A DNA stretch of 64,000 nt, from the NCBI GenBank assembly GCA_024222295.1, contig JAAEPF010000023.1:361033-425032 (forward strand), in the 5' to 3' direction. The notes below the pieces were generated by a model. The model saw only the letters and a program-made list of their open reading frames with translations, made no database searches and was not told where the DNA came from. Both the position numbers and the translations under genes were made by a program. Positions 41,822 to 51,364 of this stretch are shown here, in pieces (the first letter of the stretch is position 1; each line of letters begins with the position of its first letter). Source of the stretch: Actinomycetes bacterium (lineage in GTDB: Bacteria > Actinomycetota > Acidimicrobiia > Acidimicrobiales > Microtrichaceae).

Positions 41822-41956
41822 TCAGGTAGAGAACCAGAACTCGATCTCGGAGGTGTCCACGGCGAAGTCGGCCGCGTGTTCGACGCCTGCACCCACGTGG
41901 TACCAGTCGTCGAGGGCCCGGATCTGTGGTGGGAAGTGCGCTGGGGCGTCGGCCAT
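41822..41956 (-). CDS. Possible small protein (44 aa)
   Basis: A 44-codon reverse ORF between nuoN and the molybdoenzyme gene. Its codons end almost always in C or G, as in neighbouring genes, and the product (MADAPAHFPPQIRALDDWYH at the start, EIEFWFST at the end) looks like a compact soluble protein rather than a shadow translation. CAGGCT lies 6 nt before ATG 41956, with TTCACC 18 bp further upstream. No family is recognised. Confidence 0.5.
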   Translation of the reverse strand: MADAPAHFPPQIRALDDWYHVGAGVEHAADFAVDTSEIEFWFST

Positions 41957-41962
41957 GCCCCC

Positions 41963-41992
41963 AGCCTGTCCCAATCGATGTCGGGCGGTGAA
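41963..41992 (-). promoter_or_regulatory. Promoter candidate for 44-aa ORF
   Basis: Minus-strand TTCACC (41987-41992), 18-bp spacer, CAGGCT (41963-41968), then 6 nt to ATG 41956. It faces away from the molybdoenzyme promoter. Confidence 0.35.
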
Positions 41993-42047
41993 CCCGTGTT
42001 TCGCGGATCGTAAGGGGCCCCGGGAAGCATCGCGGTGGGTCGGAGGC

Positions 42048-42053
42048 GACAAT
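42048..42053 (+). promoter_or_regulatory. -10-like box for leaderless molybdoenzyme gene
   Basis: GACAAT is followed by GGAGGG (6 nt) and GTG 42060. GGAGGG touches the start codon and so cannot serve as a normal ribosome binding site, which favours leaderless initiation. Confidence 0.45.
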
Positions 42054-42059
42054 GGAGGG

Positions 42060-43691
42060 GTGCAGACCACCGAGTCAGCAGACCCAGTACCGGGACCAGA
42101 AGAGCCGCAGGATGCCATACGGGCCATGCCCCGCTGGGTGGGGGCTGTGCTCGGAGTGGTGGCCCTGGCCGGTGGGCTCGTCTTCGCCGAGTTGGTCGCA
42201 TCCCTGCGTGACGGCGCCATTTCTCCGCTGGTGGAGGTGGGCAACCGCGTCGTGGATGTGGTGCCCAAACCGGTGCGCGACTGGGCGATCTCCACGTTCG
42301 GCACCTCGGACAAGGCCGTACTGCTCGCCGGTGTGGCGGTGATCCTGGTGGCACTGGCGGCCCTGGCAGGCCACTGGATGGTCTCCGGTCGGAGGGGGTC
42401 GGCCGTTGCACTGGTGGCGCTAGTGATCGCCGTGGGCGCGGTGTCACCACTCGGTCGGGGCGGGGCAGGCTGGGGATCCGCCCTGGCGACGCTGGCCGGG
42501 GGAGCCGTGTCCGTGGCGCTGCTGTTCTGGTTCGCGGGGCTGGCCGGCCGTGCTTGGCCCGGTGCTGCACGCCATGGCGAGACAGTGGCGGTGATGGGCG
42601 AGCGCGGCGCTCAGGCGTCCGTTGCGCTGTCGCGACGCCGTTTCTTCGTGGCCACTGGCGGCACGGCGGTCGTGGCTGGGGGAGTGGGGGCGCTGTCGGC
42701 CTGGCTGCGCTCCACGGCGGCCGTTGCTGCGGAGCGACTCGGCATCACGCTGCCAGAACCGGCGACCCCGCTGGCGCCGATCGGCGACGGAGTCGACGTG
42801 GGAATCGACGGCGTGTCGCCGTTCATCACTCCCAACAAGGACTTCTACAGGATCGACACGGCGTTGGTGGTGCCCCGCGTGACCGTGGACGACTGGAGTC
42901 TCTCGGTGGTCGGACGCGTCGACAACGAGATCTCCCTCGACTACCAGGAGCTGCTCGACCGCCCGATGATCGAGGTCGACACCACCATCGCGTGTGTGTC
43001 CAACGAGGTCGGTGGTGAGCTGATCGGCACGGCCCGCTGGCTCGGCTGCCGGCTGGACGACCTCCTGGCAGAGGCCGGCGTCGACGCGTCCGCAGACCAG
43101 GTGGTGGGCCGCTCCGTGGACGGGTTCACCGCCGGATTCCCCACGGCGGCGCTCGACGGACGCGACGCGATCGTTGCGGTAGGCATGAACGGCGAGCCAC
43201 TCCCGACCGACCATGGATATCCGGCCAGGCTCATCGTGCCCGGCCTGTTCGGATATGTGTCGGCGACCAAGTGGCTCTCGGAGATCGAGTTGACCCGATT
43301 CGACGAGTTCGAGGGCTACTGGATCCCCCGTGGTTGGGACACCGAGGCACCAGTGACGACCGCATCCCGCATCGACACGCCCAAGAAGGGCGCTTCGGTG
43401 ACGGCGGGCCAACCCCTGGGCATCGGTGGGGTGGCCTGGGCAATGAACCGCGGCATCGGCTCCGTTGAGGTGCGAATCGACGAGGGCCCGTGGCAGCAGG
43501 CCAGGCTGGGCGAGGAGTACTCGGGGACCACATGGCGCCAGTGGGGAATCGAGTTGGTGCCCGAGCCCGGCGAGCACGTGATCGAGGTGCGTGCCACCGA
43601 CAACGAGGGCCAAACCCAGAGCGGCGAGTTCGCGAGGCCCGGACCGGGTGCGTCCTCAGGTTGGCACGGCGTGCGCATCGTCGCCGATTGA
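42060..43691 (+). CDS. Sulfite-oxidase-fold molybdopterin oxidoreductase, membrane-anchored
   Basis: A 543-residue protein. Four helices (about 25-45, 85-105, 114-130 and 140-160) precede a Tat-like SRRRFFVATGG (191-201) with another hydrophobic stretch. The oxidoreductase domain begins near 250 (SPFITPNKDFYRIDTALVVP). C312 in TTIACVSNEVGG is the likely molybdenum ligand, and LGCRLDDLL and GWDTEAPVTTASRID follow. A C-terminal dimerisation domain (VEVRIDEGPWQQARL) is as in sulfite oxidase. The catalytic domain should face outside. The substrate is unknown; sulfite or another oxyanion is possible. It separates the two complex I operons. The signature does not tell the electron acceptor. Confidence 0.82.
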   Translation: MQTTESADPVPGPEEPQDAIRAMPRWVGAVLGVVALAGGLVFAELVASLRDGAISPLVEVGNRVVDVVPKPVRDWAISTFGTSDKAVLLAGVAVILVALAALAGHWMVSGRRGSAVALVALVIAVGAVSPLGRGGAGWGSALATLAGGAVSVALLFWFAGLAGRAWPGAARHGETVAVMGERGAQASVALSRRRFFVATGGTAVVAGGVGALSAWLRSTAAVAAERLGITLPEPATPLAPIGDGVDVGIDGVSPFITPNKDFYRIDTALVVPRVTVDDWSLSVVGRVDNEISLDYQELLDRPMIEVDTTIACVSNEVGGELIGTARWLGCRLDDLLAEAGVDASADQVVGRSVDGFTAGFPTAALDGRDAIVAVGMNGEPLPTDHGYPARLIVPGLFGYVSATKWLSEIELTRFDEFEGYWIPRGWDTEAPVTTASRIDTPKKGASVTAGQPLGIGGVAWAMNRGIGSVEVRIDEGPWQQARLGEEYSGTTWRQWGIELVPEPGEHVIEVRATDNEGQTQSGEFARPGPGASSGWHGVRIVAD

Positions 43692-43714
43692 GTCCGGGCA
43701 GGGGCACCGGGGTT

Positions 43715-43734
43715 GCGCAACGGGTCCTTTGCGC
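43715..43734. repeat. Short inverted repeat upstream of second nuo promoter
   Basis: GCGCAA (43715-43720) and TTGCGC (43729-43734) flank an 8-nt centre, 37 bp before the nuoA2 -35. It may be part of a weak terminator of the molybdoenzyme gene or a regulator site. Confidence 0.3.
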
Positions 43735-43770
43735 GGGTTTGGGCGTTCGGCGTACCAGAGGCCACTAACT

Positions 43771-43799
43771 TTGGTTCAGTCCCGCCCTCTGAGTAGTCT
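43771..43799 (+). promoter_or_regulatory. Promoter of second complex I operon
   Basis: The -35 TTGGTT (43771-43776), 17-bp spacer and -10 TAGTCT (43794-43799) are followed by 8 nt and ATG 43808. This is one of the clearest promoters in the window and predicts a leaderless or near-leaderless nuoA2 mRNA. Confidence 0.65.
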
Positions 43800-43807
43800 C
43801 CCAGCCG

Positions 43808-44188
43808 ATGTCCGAATCTCCCCTGAGCGACTTCCTGCGCTCGTATCTGACGGTCGGAATCTTCGCCTCCCTCGGGTTCATCCTCGTGGGTCTGTTGGTG
43901 TTGATTGCCTGGCTGATCCGCCCGGATCGCCGCCAGGACCAGAAGTACGTGTCGTATGAATCCGGTGTCGACCCCGTGGGCGACATGTGGTCCCAGAGCC
44001 AGATCCGCTACTACGTATTCGCCCTGTTGTTCGTGATCTTCGACGTCGAGATCGTGTTCCTCTTCCCCTGGGCCACCCAGGTGGAGGCCTTCGGCGGCTT
44101 CGGGCTGGCCCACATGGGCTTCTTCGTGTTCGTGCTGCTTCTCTCGCTCGTCTACGCATGGCGCAAGGGGGTCCTCAAGTGGGCCTAG
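43808..44188 (+). CDS. nuoA: Complex I subunit A, copy 2
   Basis: A 126-residue, three-helix subunit with [23 protein letters not shown] and [18 protein letters not shown]. The loop has Ser (YESG) where copy 1 has Cys (YECG). No basic C-terminal tail. It heads an 11-gene operon (A B C D H I J K L M N) without nuoE, nuoF and nuoG. Its last codons overlap the nuoB start. Confidence 0.93.
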   Translation: MSESPLSDFLRSYLTVGIFASLGFILVGLLVLIAWLIRPDRRQDQKYVSYESGVDPVGDMWSQSQIRYYVFALLFVIFDVEIVFLFPWATQVEAFGGFGLAHMGFFVFVLLLSLVYAWRKGVLKWA

Positions 44189-44685
44189 GTCTCGTCGAGA
44201 GCGGCAAGATGCCCAAGCCGCTCACAAAGCTCCTCAACACGGCTCGCAGCTACTCGGTGTGGATGTACCAGTGGGGCCTCGCGTGCTGCGCCATCGAGAT
44301 GGCCTCCGCCATGGGCTCGCCCCGCTACGACGTGATGCGCCTCGGCGTCATCCCGTTGCCGGCCAGCCCCCGCCAGGCCGACCTCGTCTGCATCTCCGGC
44401 ACCGTCACCGACAAGATGGCGCCCTCGATCCTGCGCCTCTGGGAGCAGATGCCCGACCCGAAGTACGTGATCTCGATGGGCTCCTGCGCCAACTGCGGCG
44501 GCCCTTACTGGGACAGCTACTCGGTGACCAAGGGTGTCGACCAGATCATCCCGGTCGACGTCTACGTGCCCGGCTGCCCGCCGAGGCCCGAAGCACTCCT
44601 TGAGGGCCTGGTGCTCCTGCAGGAGCGCATCAAGAACGAGGATCCGGTCCAACGCTGGACCGGCGACCCGATCGTGGTCGAGTGA
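44179..44685 (+). CDS. nuoB: Complex I subunit B, copy 2
   Basis: A 168-residue subunit with the four N2 ligands C36, C37, C103 and C133. An extra cysteine, C106 ([14 protein letters not shown]), distinguishes it from copy 1 ([10 protein letters not shown]). GTG 44179 overlaps nuoA by 10 nt; ATG 44209 is an alternative start just before the conserved part. It hands electrons to quinone, so the donor module must reach the NuoI/NuoB chain by another route than NADH. Confidence 0.93.
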   Translation: MGLGLVESGKMPKPLTKLLNTARSYSVWMYQWGLACCAIEMASAMGSPRYDVMRLGVIPLPASPRQADLVCISGTVTDKMAPSILRLWEQMPDPKYVISMGSCANCGGPYWDSYSVTKGVDQIIPVDVYVPGCPPRPEALLEGLVLLQERIKNEDPVQRWTGDPIVVE

Positions 44686-45410
44686 TGGCCGAAGAGACCA
44701 CCTCGACCGACGAGGAGACGCCCGAGGAACCGCCCCGCGACGACCGTCGCGAGGAGATCCTCGGCCAGGTCGTCGAAGCGATGGGCGACGCCGTGGTCGG
44801 CAGCCACATCGACCCCGGCCGCGACCTCTGGGTACGGGTGGCCACCGGTGCGTGGGGTGAGGCCGCCGAAGTCATGCGCAACCGCATGGGGTGCCGATAC
44901 TTCGGCTACCTCTCAGCCATCGACTGGATGCCGTCTCCATACGGGCGATCCATGGACTCCGAGGTCGACAACGCACTCGGCACCGGCCAGTCCGCCGACC
45001 AAGAAGAGGCGCCCGCCGGGATCGTGCAGGGTGTCGCCGGTGGCGAGAGCCGTTTCCAGATGCTCGCCCGGGTGGCAACGATCGGCACCCCCGGTGACCA
45101 CTGGGGCATCACCCTCAAGGCCGACGTGGCCGACGACGACATGCGCATGCCCACCTGGACCGGTGTGTACGCCGGCGCCGACTGGCACGAGCGCGAGTGC
45201 TGGGAGATGTTCGGCATCGAGTTCATCGGCCACCCCGGCCTGCGCCACATCTACCTGCCGGGTGACTTCGAGGGGAACCCGTTGCGCAAGGACTACCCGC
45301 TGGTGGCCCGCATGGTGAAGCCATGGCCCGGCATCGTTGATGTCGAGACCCTTCCCGAAACCGATCAGGATTCTGCGGGCGCACCCGACGACGAGGGAGC
45401 TGAGTCGTGA
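44685..45410 (+). CDS. nuoC: Complex I subunit C, copy 2
   Basis: A 241-residue 30-kDa-type subunit, far longer than copy 1. It has an acidic N-terminal extension (ETTSTDEETPEEPPRDD) and an internal insertion (about residues 75-115, with TGQSADQEEAPAG). The signature WHERECWEMFGIEFIGHPGLRHIYL and NPLRKDYPL is intact. ATG 44685 overlaps the nuoB stop. The insert lies where other subunits would contact the NADH module in canonical complexes; whether it replaces that contact is unknown. Confidence 0.9.
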   Translation: MAEETTSTDEETPEEPPRDDRREEILGQVVEAMGDAVVGSHIDPGRDLWVRVATGAWGEAAEVMRNRMGCRYFGYLSAIDWMPSPYGRSMDSEVDNALGTGQSADQEEAPAGIVQGVAGGESRFQMLARVATIGTPGDHWGITLKADVADDDMRMPTWTGVYAGADWHERECWEMFGIEFIGHPGLRHIYLPGDFEGNPLRKDYPLVARMVKPWPGIVDVETLPETDQDSAGAPDDEGAES

Positions 45411-46579
45411 CTGCAGTGACCGACCGCCAGAAGCTCTCCTACATCGCCAGCCAGGCCGCTGACGCCCGCGTCAACGTCGAGCTCGAAACCGAGGGCATGA
45501 CCCTCAACATCGGCCCGCAGCACCCCGCCACGCACGGCACCCTGCGCATCGTCGCCCAGCTCGACGGTGAGCAGGTGATCCGTGCCGAGCCGGTGGCCGG
45601 CTACATGCACCGTGGCTACGAGAAGCTCGCCGAGGTGCGCACCTACCCGCAGGTCACCACCCTGCTCAACCGCATCGACTGGCTGGGCAGCTTCGCCAAC
45701 GAGGTGCCCTTCATCCTCGCGGCTGAGCACCTGATGGAGGTCGAGGCGCCACCGCGTGCCACCTGGATCCGCACCATCCTGCACGAGATGTCCAGGGTCG
45801 CCCACATGATCCTGTTCCTGGGCGACATGGGTGTCCAGCTGGGCGCGGTCACCCCGGTGTTCTTCGCCTTCCGTGACCGCGAATACGTGCTCGACCAGAT
45901 CGAGGCGGCCACCGGCGGTCGCTTCCACCCCAACTTCGACCGCATCGGCGGCCTCAAGGACGATCTGCCGAAGGGCTGGATCGAGTCCACCAAGGTCGCG
46001 TTGGCGAAGGTCCTCTCGTTCTGTGACGAGATGGAGGACCTCCTGCTCGGCTCTGAGATCTTCCAGGCCCGCACCCGCGGCATCGGTGTGATCCCGCCGG
46101 ACGTGGCCATGCAGTACGGCTTGTCGGGCGCCAATGCACGCGGCTCCGGCATCGACTGGGACATTCGCCGCGACAACTGCATCGGTCTCGCCTACCCGGA
46201 GCTCGACTGGAAGGTCTGGACCCACCCCGACGGCGACTCGTTCGCCCGGTTCTGGGTGCGCCTCCAAGAGACCCGCGAGGCCGTGAAGATGATCGAGCAG
46301 CTGTGCGACGGCCTGCCCTCGGGCCCGGTCATGGCAAAGGTGCCTCGCATCATCAAGGTTCCGGCCGGCGAGGCCTACGTGGCCACGGAGAACCCCCTCG
46401 GCGAGATGGGCTACTACGTAGTTTCCCAAGGAGACCTCACGCCGTTCCGCGTGAAGATCCGCTCGGCCAGCTTCAACAACGTGTCGATCACGCCGTGGAT
46501 CATGCGTGGCGTCTACGTGCCCGACATCGTCACGATCCTGGGCTCGCTCTACTTCATCCTGGGGGACATCGACCGATGA
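45407..46579 (+). CDS. nuoD: Complex I subunit D, copy 2
   Basis: A 390-residue 49-kDa-type subunit. LNIGPQHPATHGTLRIVAQL has the quinone-site His. GYMHRGYEKLAEVRTYPQ carries R69 at the position methylated in mitochondrial NDUFS2 (HRGTEK), while copy 1 has Thr. The C-terminus is FILGDIDR instead of the usual GEVDR. GTG 45407 overlaps nuoC by 4 nt. A MidA/NDUFAF7-family methyltransferase is encoded at the end of this same gene run (54431). Confidence 0.94.
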   Translation: MTAVTDRQKLSYIASQAADARVNVELETEGMTLNIGPQHPATHGTLRIVAQLDGEQVIRAEPVAGYMHRGYEKLAEVRTYPQVTTLLNRIDWLGSFANEVPFILAAEHLMEVEAPPRATWIRTILHEMSRVAHMILFLGDMGVQLGAVTPVFFAFRDREYVLDQIEAATGGRFHPNFDRIGGLKDDLPKGWIESTKVALAKVLSFCDEMEDLLLGSEIFQARTRGIGVIPPDVAMQYGLSGANARGSGIDWDIRRDNCIGLAYPELDWKVWTHPDGDSFARFWVRLQETREAVKMIEQLCDGLPSGPVMAKVPRIIKVPAGEAYVATENPLGEMGYYVVSQGDLTPFRVKIRSASFNNVSITPWIMRGVYVPDIVTILGSLYFILGDIDR

Positions 46580-47628
46580 TCCCGGCGTTCACCGACCCGC
46601 TGCTGGCGCTCGAGATGGCGTACTGGCAGGAGACGACGATCAAGGTCCTGTTGGGACTGGTGGCCGTGCTGTTGCTCACCGGCGGCGTCGTCTACCTCTA
46701 CCTGTTCAAGTTCGTCTCGTTCATGCAGAGTCGCCTCGGTCCGATGGAAGCCGGCCCCTACGGCTCCATGCAGCTGCTCGCCGAGGTCGGCAAGTGGCTC
46801 CAGAAGGAAGACGTCTTCCCCCGCAAGGCCGACCGGTTCGTGTTCGCCATGGCCCCCGCCGTGGTGCTCACGTCAACCTTCCTGATCTTCGTGGTGATCC
46901 CCGCGGGGCCCAACGCAGTGATCGCGGACCTGGCCACCGGCATCTACTACGTGCTGGCCGTGTCCTCGCTGTCGGTCATCGGCATCCTGATGGCCGGCTG
47001 GGCATCGGCCAACAAGTACGCACTGCTCGGCGGCCTGCGCGCGGCCGGACAGCTCATCGCCTACGAACTGCCGATGGTGCTCGCCACCGTCGGTGTCGTG
47101 ATCTCGGTGGGCAGCCTCAACCTGCAGGACATCGTGGCCGCGCAGTCGAGCGGGTCGATCTTCGGCTGGGATGGCATCGGCAACCCGTTCCTCTTCACCC
47201 AGATCATCGGCTTCGTCATCTTCCTGATCGCGGTGCAGGCCGAGCTCACCCAGACACCGTTCGACATGCCGATCGCGGAGTCCGAACTCGTGGCCGGCTA
47301 CCACGTCGAGTACACGGGCATCCGGTTCCTCATCTACTTCATCTCCGAGTTCGCCACCGCCGTCGCGTTCGCCGCTGTGGCCTCCACACTCTTCCTCGGC
47401 GGCTGGGCGCTGCCGGAGAGCTGGGGCATCAGCCGCGACGCCATGCACTGGGTGGGCCCGCTCGTGATCTCGCTCAAGGCCGTGCTGCTCGTCGGTGTGG
47501 TGTTCTGGGTGCGGTTCAGCTTCCCCCGCTTCCGTGAGGACCAGCTGCAGAAGCTGGCCTGGAAGGTGCTGATTCCCCTGGCACTGGTCAACATCGCCAT
47601 CACCGGCGTGCTGAAGGTGGTGTTCTGA
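46576..47628 (+). CDS. nuoH: Complex I subunit H, copy 2
   Basis: A 350-residue membrane subunit. The first loop reads [20 protein letters not shown], diverged from the [13 protein letters not shown] form of copy 1. [20 protein letters not shown] replaces the [12 protein letters not shown] motif, keeping acidic residues. It follows nuoD directly, which confirms that E, F and G were never between them or have been lost. ATG 46576 overlaps nuoD by 4 nt. Confidence 0.93.
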   Translation: MIPAFTDPLLALEMAYWQETTIKVLLGLVAVLLLTGGVVYLYLFKFVSFMQSRLGPMEAGPYGSMQLLAEVGKWLQKEDVFPRKADRFVFAMAPAVVLTSTFLIFVVIPAGPNAVIADLATGIYYVLAVSSLSVIGILMAGWASANKYALLGGLRAAGQLIAYELPMVLATVGVVISVGSLNLQDIVAAQSSGSIFGWDGIGNPFLFTQIIGFVIFLIAVQAELTQTPFDMPIAESELVAGYHVEYTGIRFLIYFISEFATAVAFAAVASTLFLGGWALPESWGISRDAMHWVGPLVISLKAVLLVGVVFWVRFSFPRFREDQLQKLAWKVLIPLALVNIAITGVLKVVF

Positions 47629-48182
47629 TGCCGAAGCCATCCAGGCCCCGGGTCCCCGGCCTGTTCAAGGGCCTCGCGGTCACCCTGCGCACGGCGATGA
47701 ACACCATGTTCCCCAAGCGGGGAGCCAAGACGCTCATCCCGGCGCCGTCCATCGGGTCCAACACGGTCCAGTATCCCCACGAGGTCGACGTGCCGGCGCC
47801 CAGGGCGCGTGGCGTGATCTCGCTGCACGAGGAGAACTGCACCGCCTGCATGCTGTGCGCCCGTGAGTGCCCGGACTGGTGCATCTACATCGAGGGCCAC
47901 AAGACGCTCGCCCCGCCGCGGCGAGCCGGCGGCAAGCCCCGTTCGGTCAACAAGCTCGACCGCTTCGACATCGACTTCTCGCTGTGCATGTACTGCGGCA
48001 TCTGCGTCGAGGTGTGCCCCTTCGAGGCCCTCTTCTGGACCCCCGAGTTCGAGTACTCCGAACTGAAGATCGCCGACCTGCTCCACGACAAGGAGCGGCT
48101 GGGCAAGTGGATGCAGACCGTGCCCGAGTTCGAGGCCTATGAAGCCGGCTCGGAGGCCAAGGTGAAGAAGGTGCCGCGATGA
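47628..48182 (+). CDS. nuoI: Complex I subunit I, copy 2
   Basis: A 184-residue subunit with two [4Fe-4S] motifs, [15 protein letters not shown] and [15 protein letters not shown]. The N-terminus is basic ([14 protein letters not shown]). In the absence of NuoE/F/G this is the first iron-sulfur protein of the complex and so the probable docking point of the electron donor, as proposed for ferredoxin-linked complexes in other organisms. Overlaps nuoH by one base. Confidence 0.93.
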   Translation: MPKPSRPRVPGLFKGLAVTLRTAMNTMFPKRGAKTLIPAPSIGSNTVQYPHEVDVPAPRARGVISLHEENCTACMLCARECPDWCIYIEGHKTLAPPRRAGGKPRSVNKLDRFDIDFSLCMYCGICVEVCPFEALFWTPEFEYSELKIADLLHDKERLGKWMQTVPEFEAYEAGSEAKVKKVPR

Positions 48183-48736
48183 ATGCGTTCGCGTCGCTGC
48201 TGGCCGAGCAGACTTTCGACACGCCGGCCAACGTGGCCTTCGGGATCGTGGCGGTGCTGATGATCATCGCGGCGCTGCGTGTGGTCACCACCGACAACGT
48301 CGTGCACGCAGCGCTCTGGCTGGTCGTGGTGCTGGGCGGTGCCGGCATCAACTACCTGCTCCTGCAGGCGGAGTTCGTCGGGATCACCCAGATCCTCGTG
48401 TACCTGGGCGCCGTCATCGTGCTGTTCCTCTTCGGCATCATGCTTACGCGCGCACCGCTCGGGAAGTCCGACGACCTCGACAACAACCAGCGTCCGCTCG
48501 GCGTGATCGTCGGCGTCATCACCGTCGCGGTCATCTCGTTCGCCCTCGTCAGCACCTGGGGCGACGACAAGCTCACCTTCGAGGCCTATGACGGCCCGAT
48601 GGCCCAGGCCGGCAACAACCGCACCCAGGCCCTGGCCAACGAGGTGTTCGGTCCTCAGCTCATTCCCTTCGAGGTTCTCGGCGTGATGCTGACCGGAGCC
48701 CTGATCGGCGCCATCGTTCTGGCGAGGAGGGACTGA
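48179..48736 (+). CDS. nuoJ: Complex I subunit J, copy 2
   Basis: A 185-residue membrane subunit with five helices. [22 protein letters not shown] and [18 protein letters not shown] are the conserved segments. It lacks the long acidic tail of copy 1. Overlaps nuoI by 4 nt. Confidence 0.91.
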   Translation: MNAFASLLAEQTFDTPANVAFGIVAVLMIIAALRVVTTDNVVHAALWLVVVLGGAGINYLLLQAEFVGITQILVYLGAVIVLFLFGIMLTRAPLGKSDDLDNNQRPLGVIVGVITVAVISFALVSTWGDDKLTFEAYDGPMAQAGNNRTQALANEVFGPQLIPFEVLGVMLTGALIGAIVLARRD

Positions 48737-48737
48737 C

Positions 48738-49034
48738 ATGTTGCTCAACCAGTTCCTCCTGCTCGCCGCGATCCTGTTCTCGATCGGTGTCTATGGGGTG
48801 ATCGTGCGCCGCAACGGCGTACTCGTGCTGATGTCGATCGAGCTGATCCTCAACGCGGTCAACATCAACCTGGTCGCATTCAGCACCTTCCATGGCCTCG
48901 ATGGCCAGGTGTTCGCCCTGTTCGTGATCGCAGTCGCCGCCGCCGAGGTCGGCGTGGGCCTTGCGATCGTCCTTCTTATCTACCGCAACCGTCGATCGGT
49001 GGACATCGACGAGCTCGACGAGCTGAAGGGCTGA
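48738..49034 (+). CDS. nuoK: Complex I subunit K, copy 2
   Basis: A 98-residue three-helix subunit. [19 protein letters not shown] and [19 protein letters not shown] contain the two buried glutamates. It lies one base after nuoJ; a 7-nt gap leads to nuoL. Confidence 0.93.
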   Translation: MLLNQFLLLAAILFSIGVYGVIVRRNGVLVLMSIELILNAVNINLVAFSTFHGLDGQVFALFVIAVAAAEVGVGLAIVLLIYRNRRSVDIDELDELKG

Positions 49035-49041
49035 CGCGCGC

Positions 49042-51345
49042 ATGTGGTTCCTGACACACACCTGGTTGCTTCCGGCGATCATGGCGCTGTCGTTCCTGCT
49101 GATCCTCTTCTTCGGCAAGCGCCTGCCGCGCAAGGGCTCCGAGATCGGCGTCACTGCAGTGGGCATCTGCTTCATCCTCGCCCTGTTCACCGCTGGGGGC
49201 TGGTGGAACCACACCAACGCCGACAGCAGTGAGGCTGCGGCTGGCACGGCCGTCGCCGCAGCGACGGCCGACGAGGGTGATCCGGAGGCCGAGGCAGCGG
49301 CGCTGTCGGACGTGGAGCCCGGATGCTCCAAGGTCGTCGACGAGCTGGGCACCAACGCCGACGACGGCAACTCGAACGCACTCGGTCTGACCGAGGGCGA
49401 GTCGGCCGGCCGGGCTACGGCGGCTCCTGCATCCGCGGCGATGGCCAGTGACGGAGAGGGCCGCGGCCCGACCAAGCCCGTGGTCCGCTGCTCGACGTGG
49501 TTCGAGACGGGCGTTGCAGGCAGCTCCCTGATCACCATCGGCACGATGGTCGACGGCCAGTCGGTGTTCATGCTGTTCGTCGTCACCATCATCTCGATGC
49601 TGGTGCACGTCTACTCCACCGACTACGTCAAGGGCGACCGGCGCTACACCCACTACTTCGCCTTCCTGTCGCTGTTCACCGCCTCGATGCTCTTCTTCGT
49701 GCTCTCCCAGAGCACGATCCAGATGATCGTCGGCTGGGAGCTGGTGGGCGTGTGTTCGTTCGCGCTGATCGGCCACTGGTGGGAGGAGAAACCCAACTCC
49801 AACGCCGCGCTCAAGGCGTTCCTCACCAACCGCGTGGGTGACATCGGCCTGCTCGTCGGCATGATCGTGCTGTACTTCGCGGCCGACAAGTCCTTCTCGA
49901 TCCTCGACATCAACATCCTCGCCTCCAACGGCGGGATCGACCACGGCCTCCTGCTGCTCGCCTCGTGCTGCCTCATCGCGGCGGTCATGTCGAAGTCCGG
50001 CCAGTTCGTCCTGCACACCTGGCTACCGGACGCAATGGCCGGCCCCACCCCGGTCTCGGCACTCATCCACGCCGCCACCATGGTCGTGGCCGGCATCTAC
50101 CTGGTCGCCCGCCTCTACCCGGTGTTCTGGGAAGGGCTCTCGATCGCCGGCTCGTCGGTCAACCTGCTGGCCCTCGTGGGTGCGGTCACGGCGATGTTCG
50201 GTGCGTTGCTCGCGTTCGTGCAGAAGGACATCAAGAAGGTCCTCGCCTACTCCACGGTTTCGCAGCTCGGCTTCATGGTCACCGCCCTCGGAGTGGGTGC
50301 CTGGACCGCTGCGATGTTCCACCTCTTCACCCACGCCATGTTCAAGGCCTGCCTGTTCCTCGGCGCCGGCTCGATGAGCCATGCGTGCCACCACAGCTTC
50401 AACATGGTCGACGACTACGGCGGACTGCGGAAGATCATGCCGAGGACGTTCTGGACCTACCTGATCGCCACCGGCGCACTGGCAGGCATCTTCCCGCTGT
50501 CGGGCTTCTGGTCCAAGGACGAGATACTCGCCGGCCACGGGTCGTTCTTCAGCGATGGCGCCAACGGCACCTACCACCTGATGCTGGTGATGTTGATCAT
50601 CGGTGCCTTCTGCACCGCGGCATACATGACCCGCACGATCTGGTACTCGTTCTACGGCGAGTACCGGGGCCACGGCACGCCGCACGAGTCAGGACCGCGG
50701 ATCACCGTGCCACTCATCATCCTCGCCACCCTCGGCGCGGTGGTAGGTGTGCTCAACCTTCCCAAGAAGATCGGACCGATCGAGTTCCCCGAGTCGCTGC
50801 ACACGCAGTTCGAGCAGTTCGTGGAGCCCGTGGGCGCCTACTTCCCCAGCATCAGCCACGCGAGCTTCAACATCCCGCTGGCGCTGGGTTCGCTGGCCGT
50901 CGCCGGCGCGGGCATCGGGCTGACCTACCTCTACTACTGGCACGACGGACTGAAGTTCTTCCAGGGACTCTCGGAGCGCAACGCCGTGGCCGGATTCGGC
51001 AAGAACGTGCTGGTCAACAAGTACTACTTCGACTGGCTCTACACCGACGTGATCACGGGCTTCGTGAAGGGACCTGCCGCACGGGCCACCAACTGGTTCA
51101 ACCAGAAGGTCCTCGACGGTGTGGTCGACGGCGCGGGCGCCACAGCGGTCGCCGCCGGCGAATGGGTCTACGACAACATCGACCAGAAGGTCGTCGACGG
51201 CGCCGTCAACGGTGCCGGTGTGACGGCATCCGAATCAGGTGGAGTGCTGCGCCACCTGCAATCGGGACGTATCCAGCAGTACACCGCATTGTTCTTCGCC
51301 GCCGCAGCGTTGCTGGCCGGCGTGTTCGTAGTGGCCATCGGCTGA
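49042..51345 (+). CDS. nuoL: Complex I subunit L, copy 2, with extra loop
   Basis: A 767-residue antiporter-like subunit. The core is canonical: VGWELVGVCSFALIGHWW, MSKSGQFVLHTWLPDAMAG and LAYSTVSQLGFMVTALG. After the second helix there is an insertion of about 95 residues (about 57-150), Ala/Asp/Glu/Gly-rich, with cysteines at 95 and 150 that could form a disulfide outside the membrane. Copy 1 has no such loop. The C-terminal lateral-helix region contains two similar stretches (DGVVDGAGATAVAAGEW and DGAVNGAGVTASESGG). Confidence 0.92.
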   Translation: MWFLTHTWLLPAIMALSFLLILFFGKRLPRKGSEIGVTAVGICFILALFTAGGWWNHTNADSSEAAAGTAVAAATADEGDPEAEAAALSDVEPGCSKVVDELGTNADDGNSNALGLTEGESAGRATAAPASAAMASDGEGRGPTKPVVRCSTWFETGVAGSSLITIGTMVDGQSVFMLFVVTIISMLVHVYSTDYVKGDRRYTHYFAFLSLFTASMLFFVLSQSTIQMIVGWELVGVCSFALIGHWWEEKPNSNAALKAFLTNRVGDIGLLVGMIVLYFAADKSFSILDINILASNGGIDHGLLLLASCCLIAAVMSKSGQFVLHTWLPDAMAGPTPVSALIHAATMVVAGIYLVARLYPVFWEGLSIAGSSVNLLALVGAVTAMFGALLAFVQKDIKKVLAYSTVSQLGFMVTALGVGAWTAAMFHLFTHAMFKACLFLGAGSMSHACHHSFNMVDDYGGLRKIMPRTFWTYLIATGALAGIFPLSGFWSKDEILAGHGSFFSDGANGTYHLMLVMLIIGAFCTAAYMTRTIWYSFYGEYRGHGTPHESGPRITVPLIILATLGAVVGVLNLPKKIGPIEFPESLHTQFEQFVEPVGAYFPSISHASFNIPLALGSLAVAGAGIGLTYLYYWHDGLKFFQGLSERNAVAGFGKNVLVNKYYFDWLYTDVITGFVKGPAARATNWFNQKVLDGVVDGAGATAVAAGEWVYDNIDQKVVDGAVNGAGVTASESGGVLRHLQSGRIQQYTALFFAAAALLAGVFVVAIG

Positions 51346-51364
51346 GACTCGGGAGACCACTTCC

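Noticed and set aside
43711..43734. Possible Rex site before the second nuo operon
   Set aside because: The inverted repeat GCGCAA/TTGCGC does not match the TTGTGAA half-site of Rex; it was kept only as an unassigned repeat.
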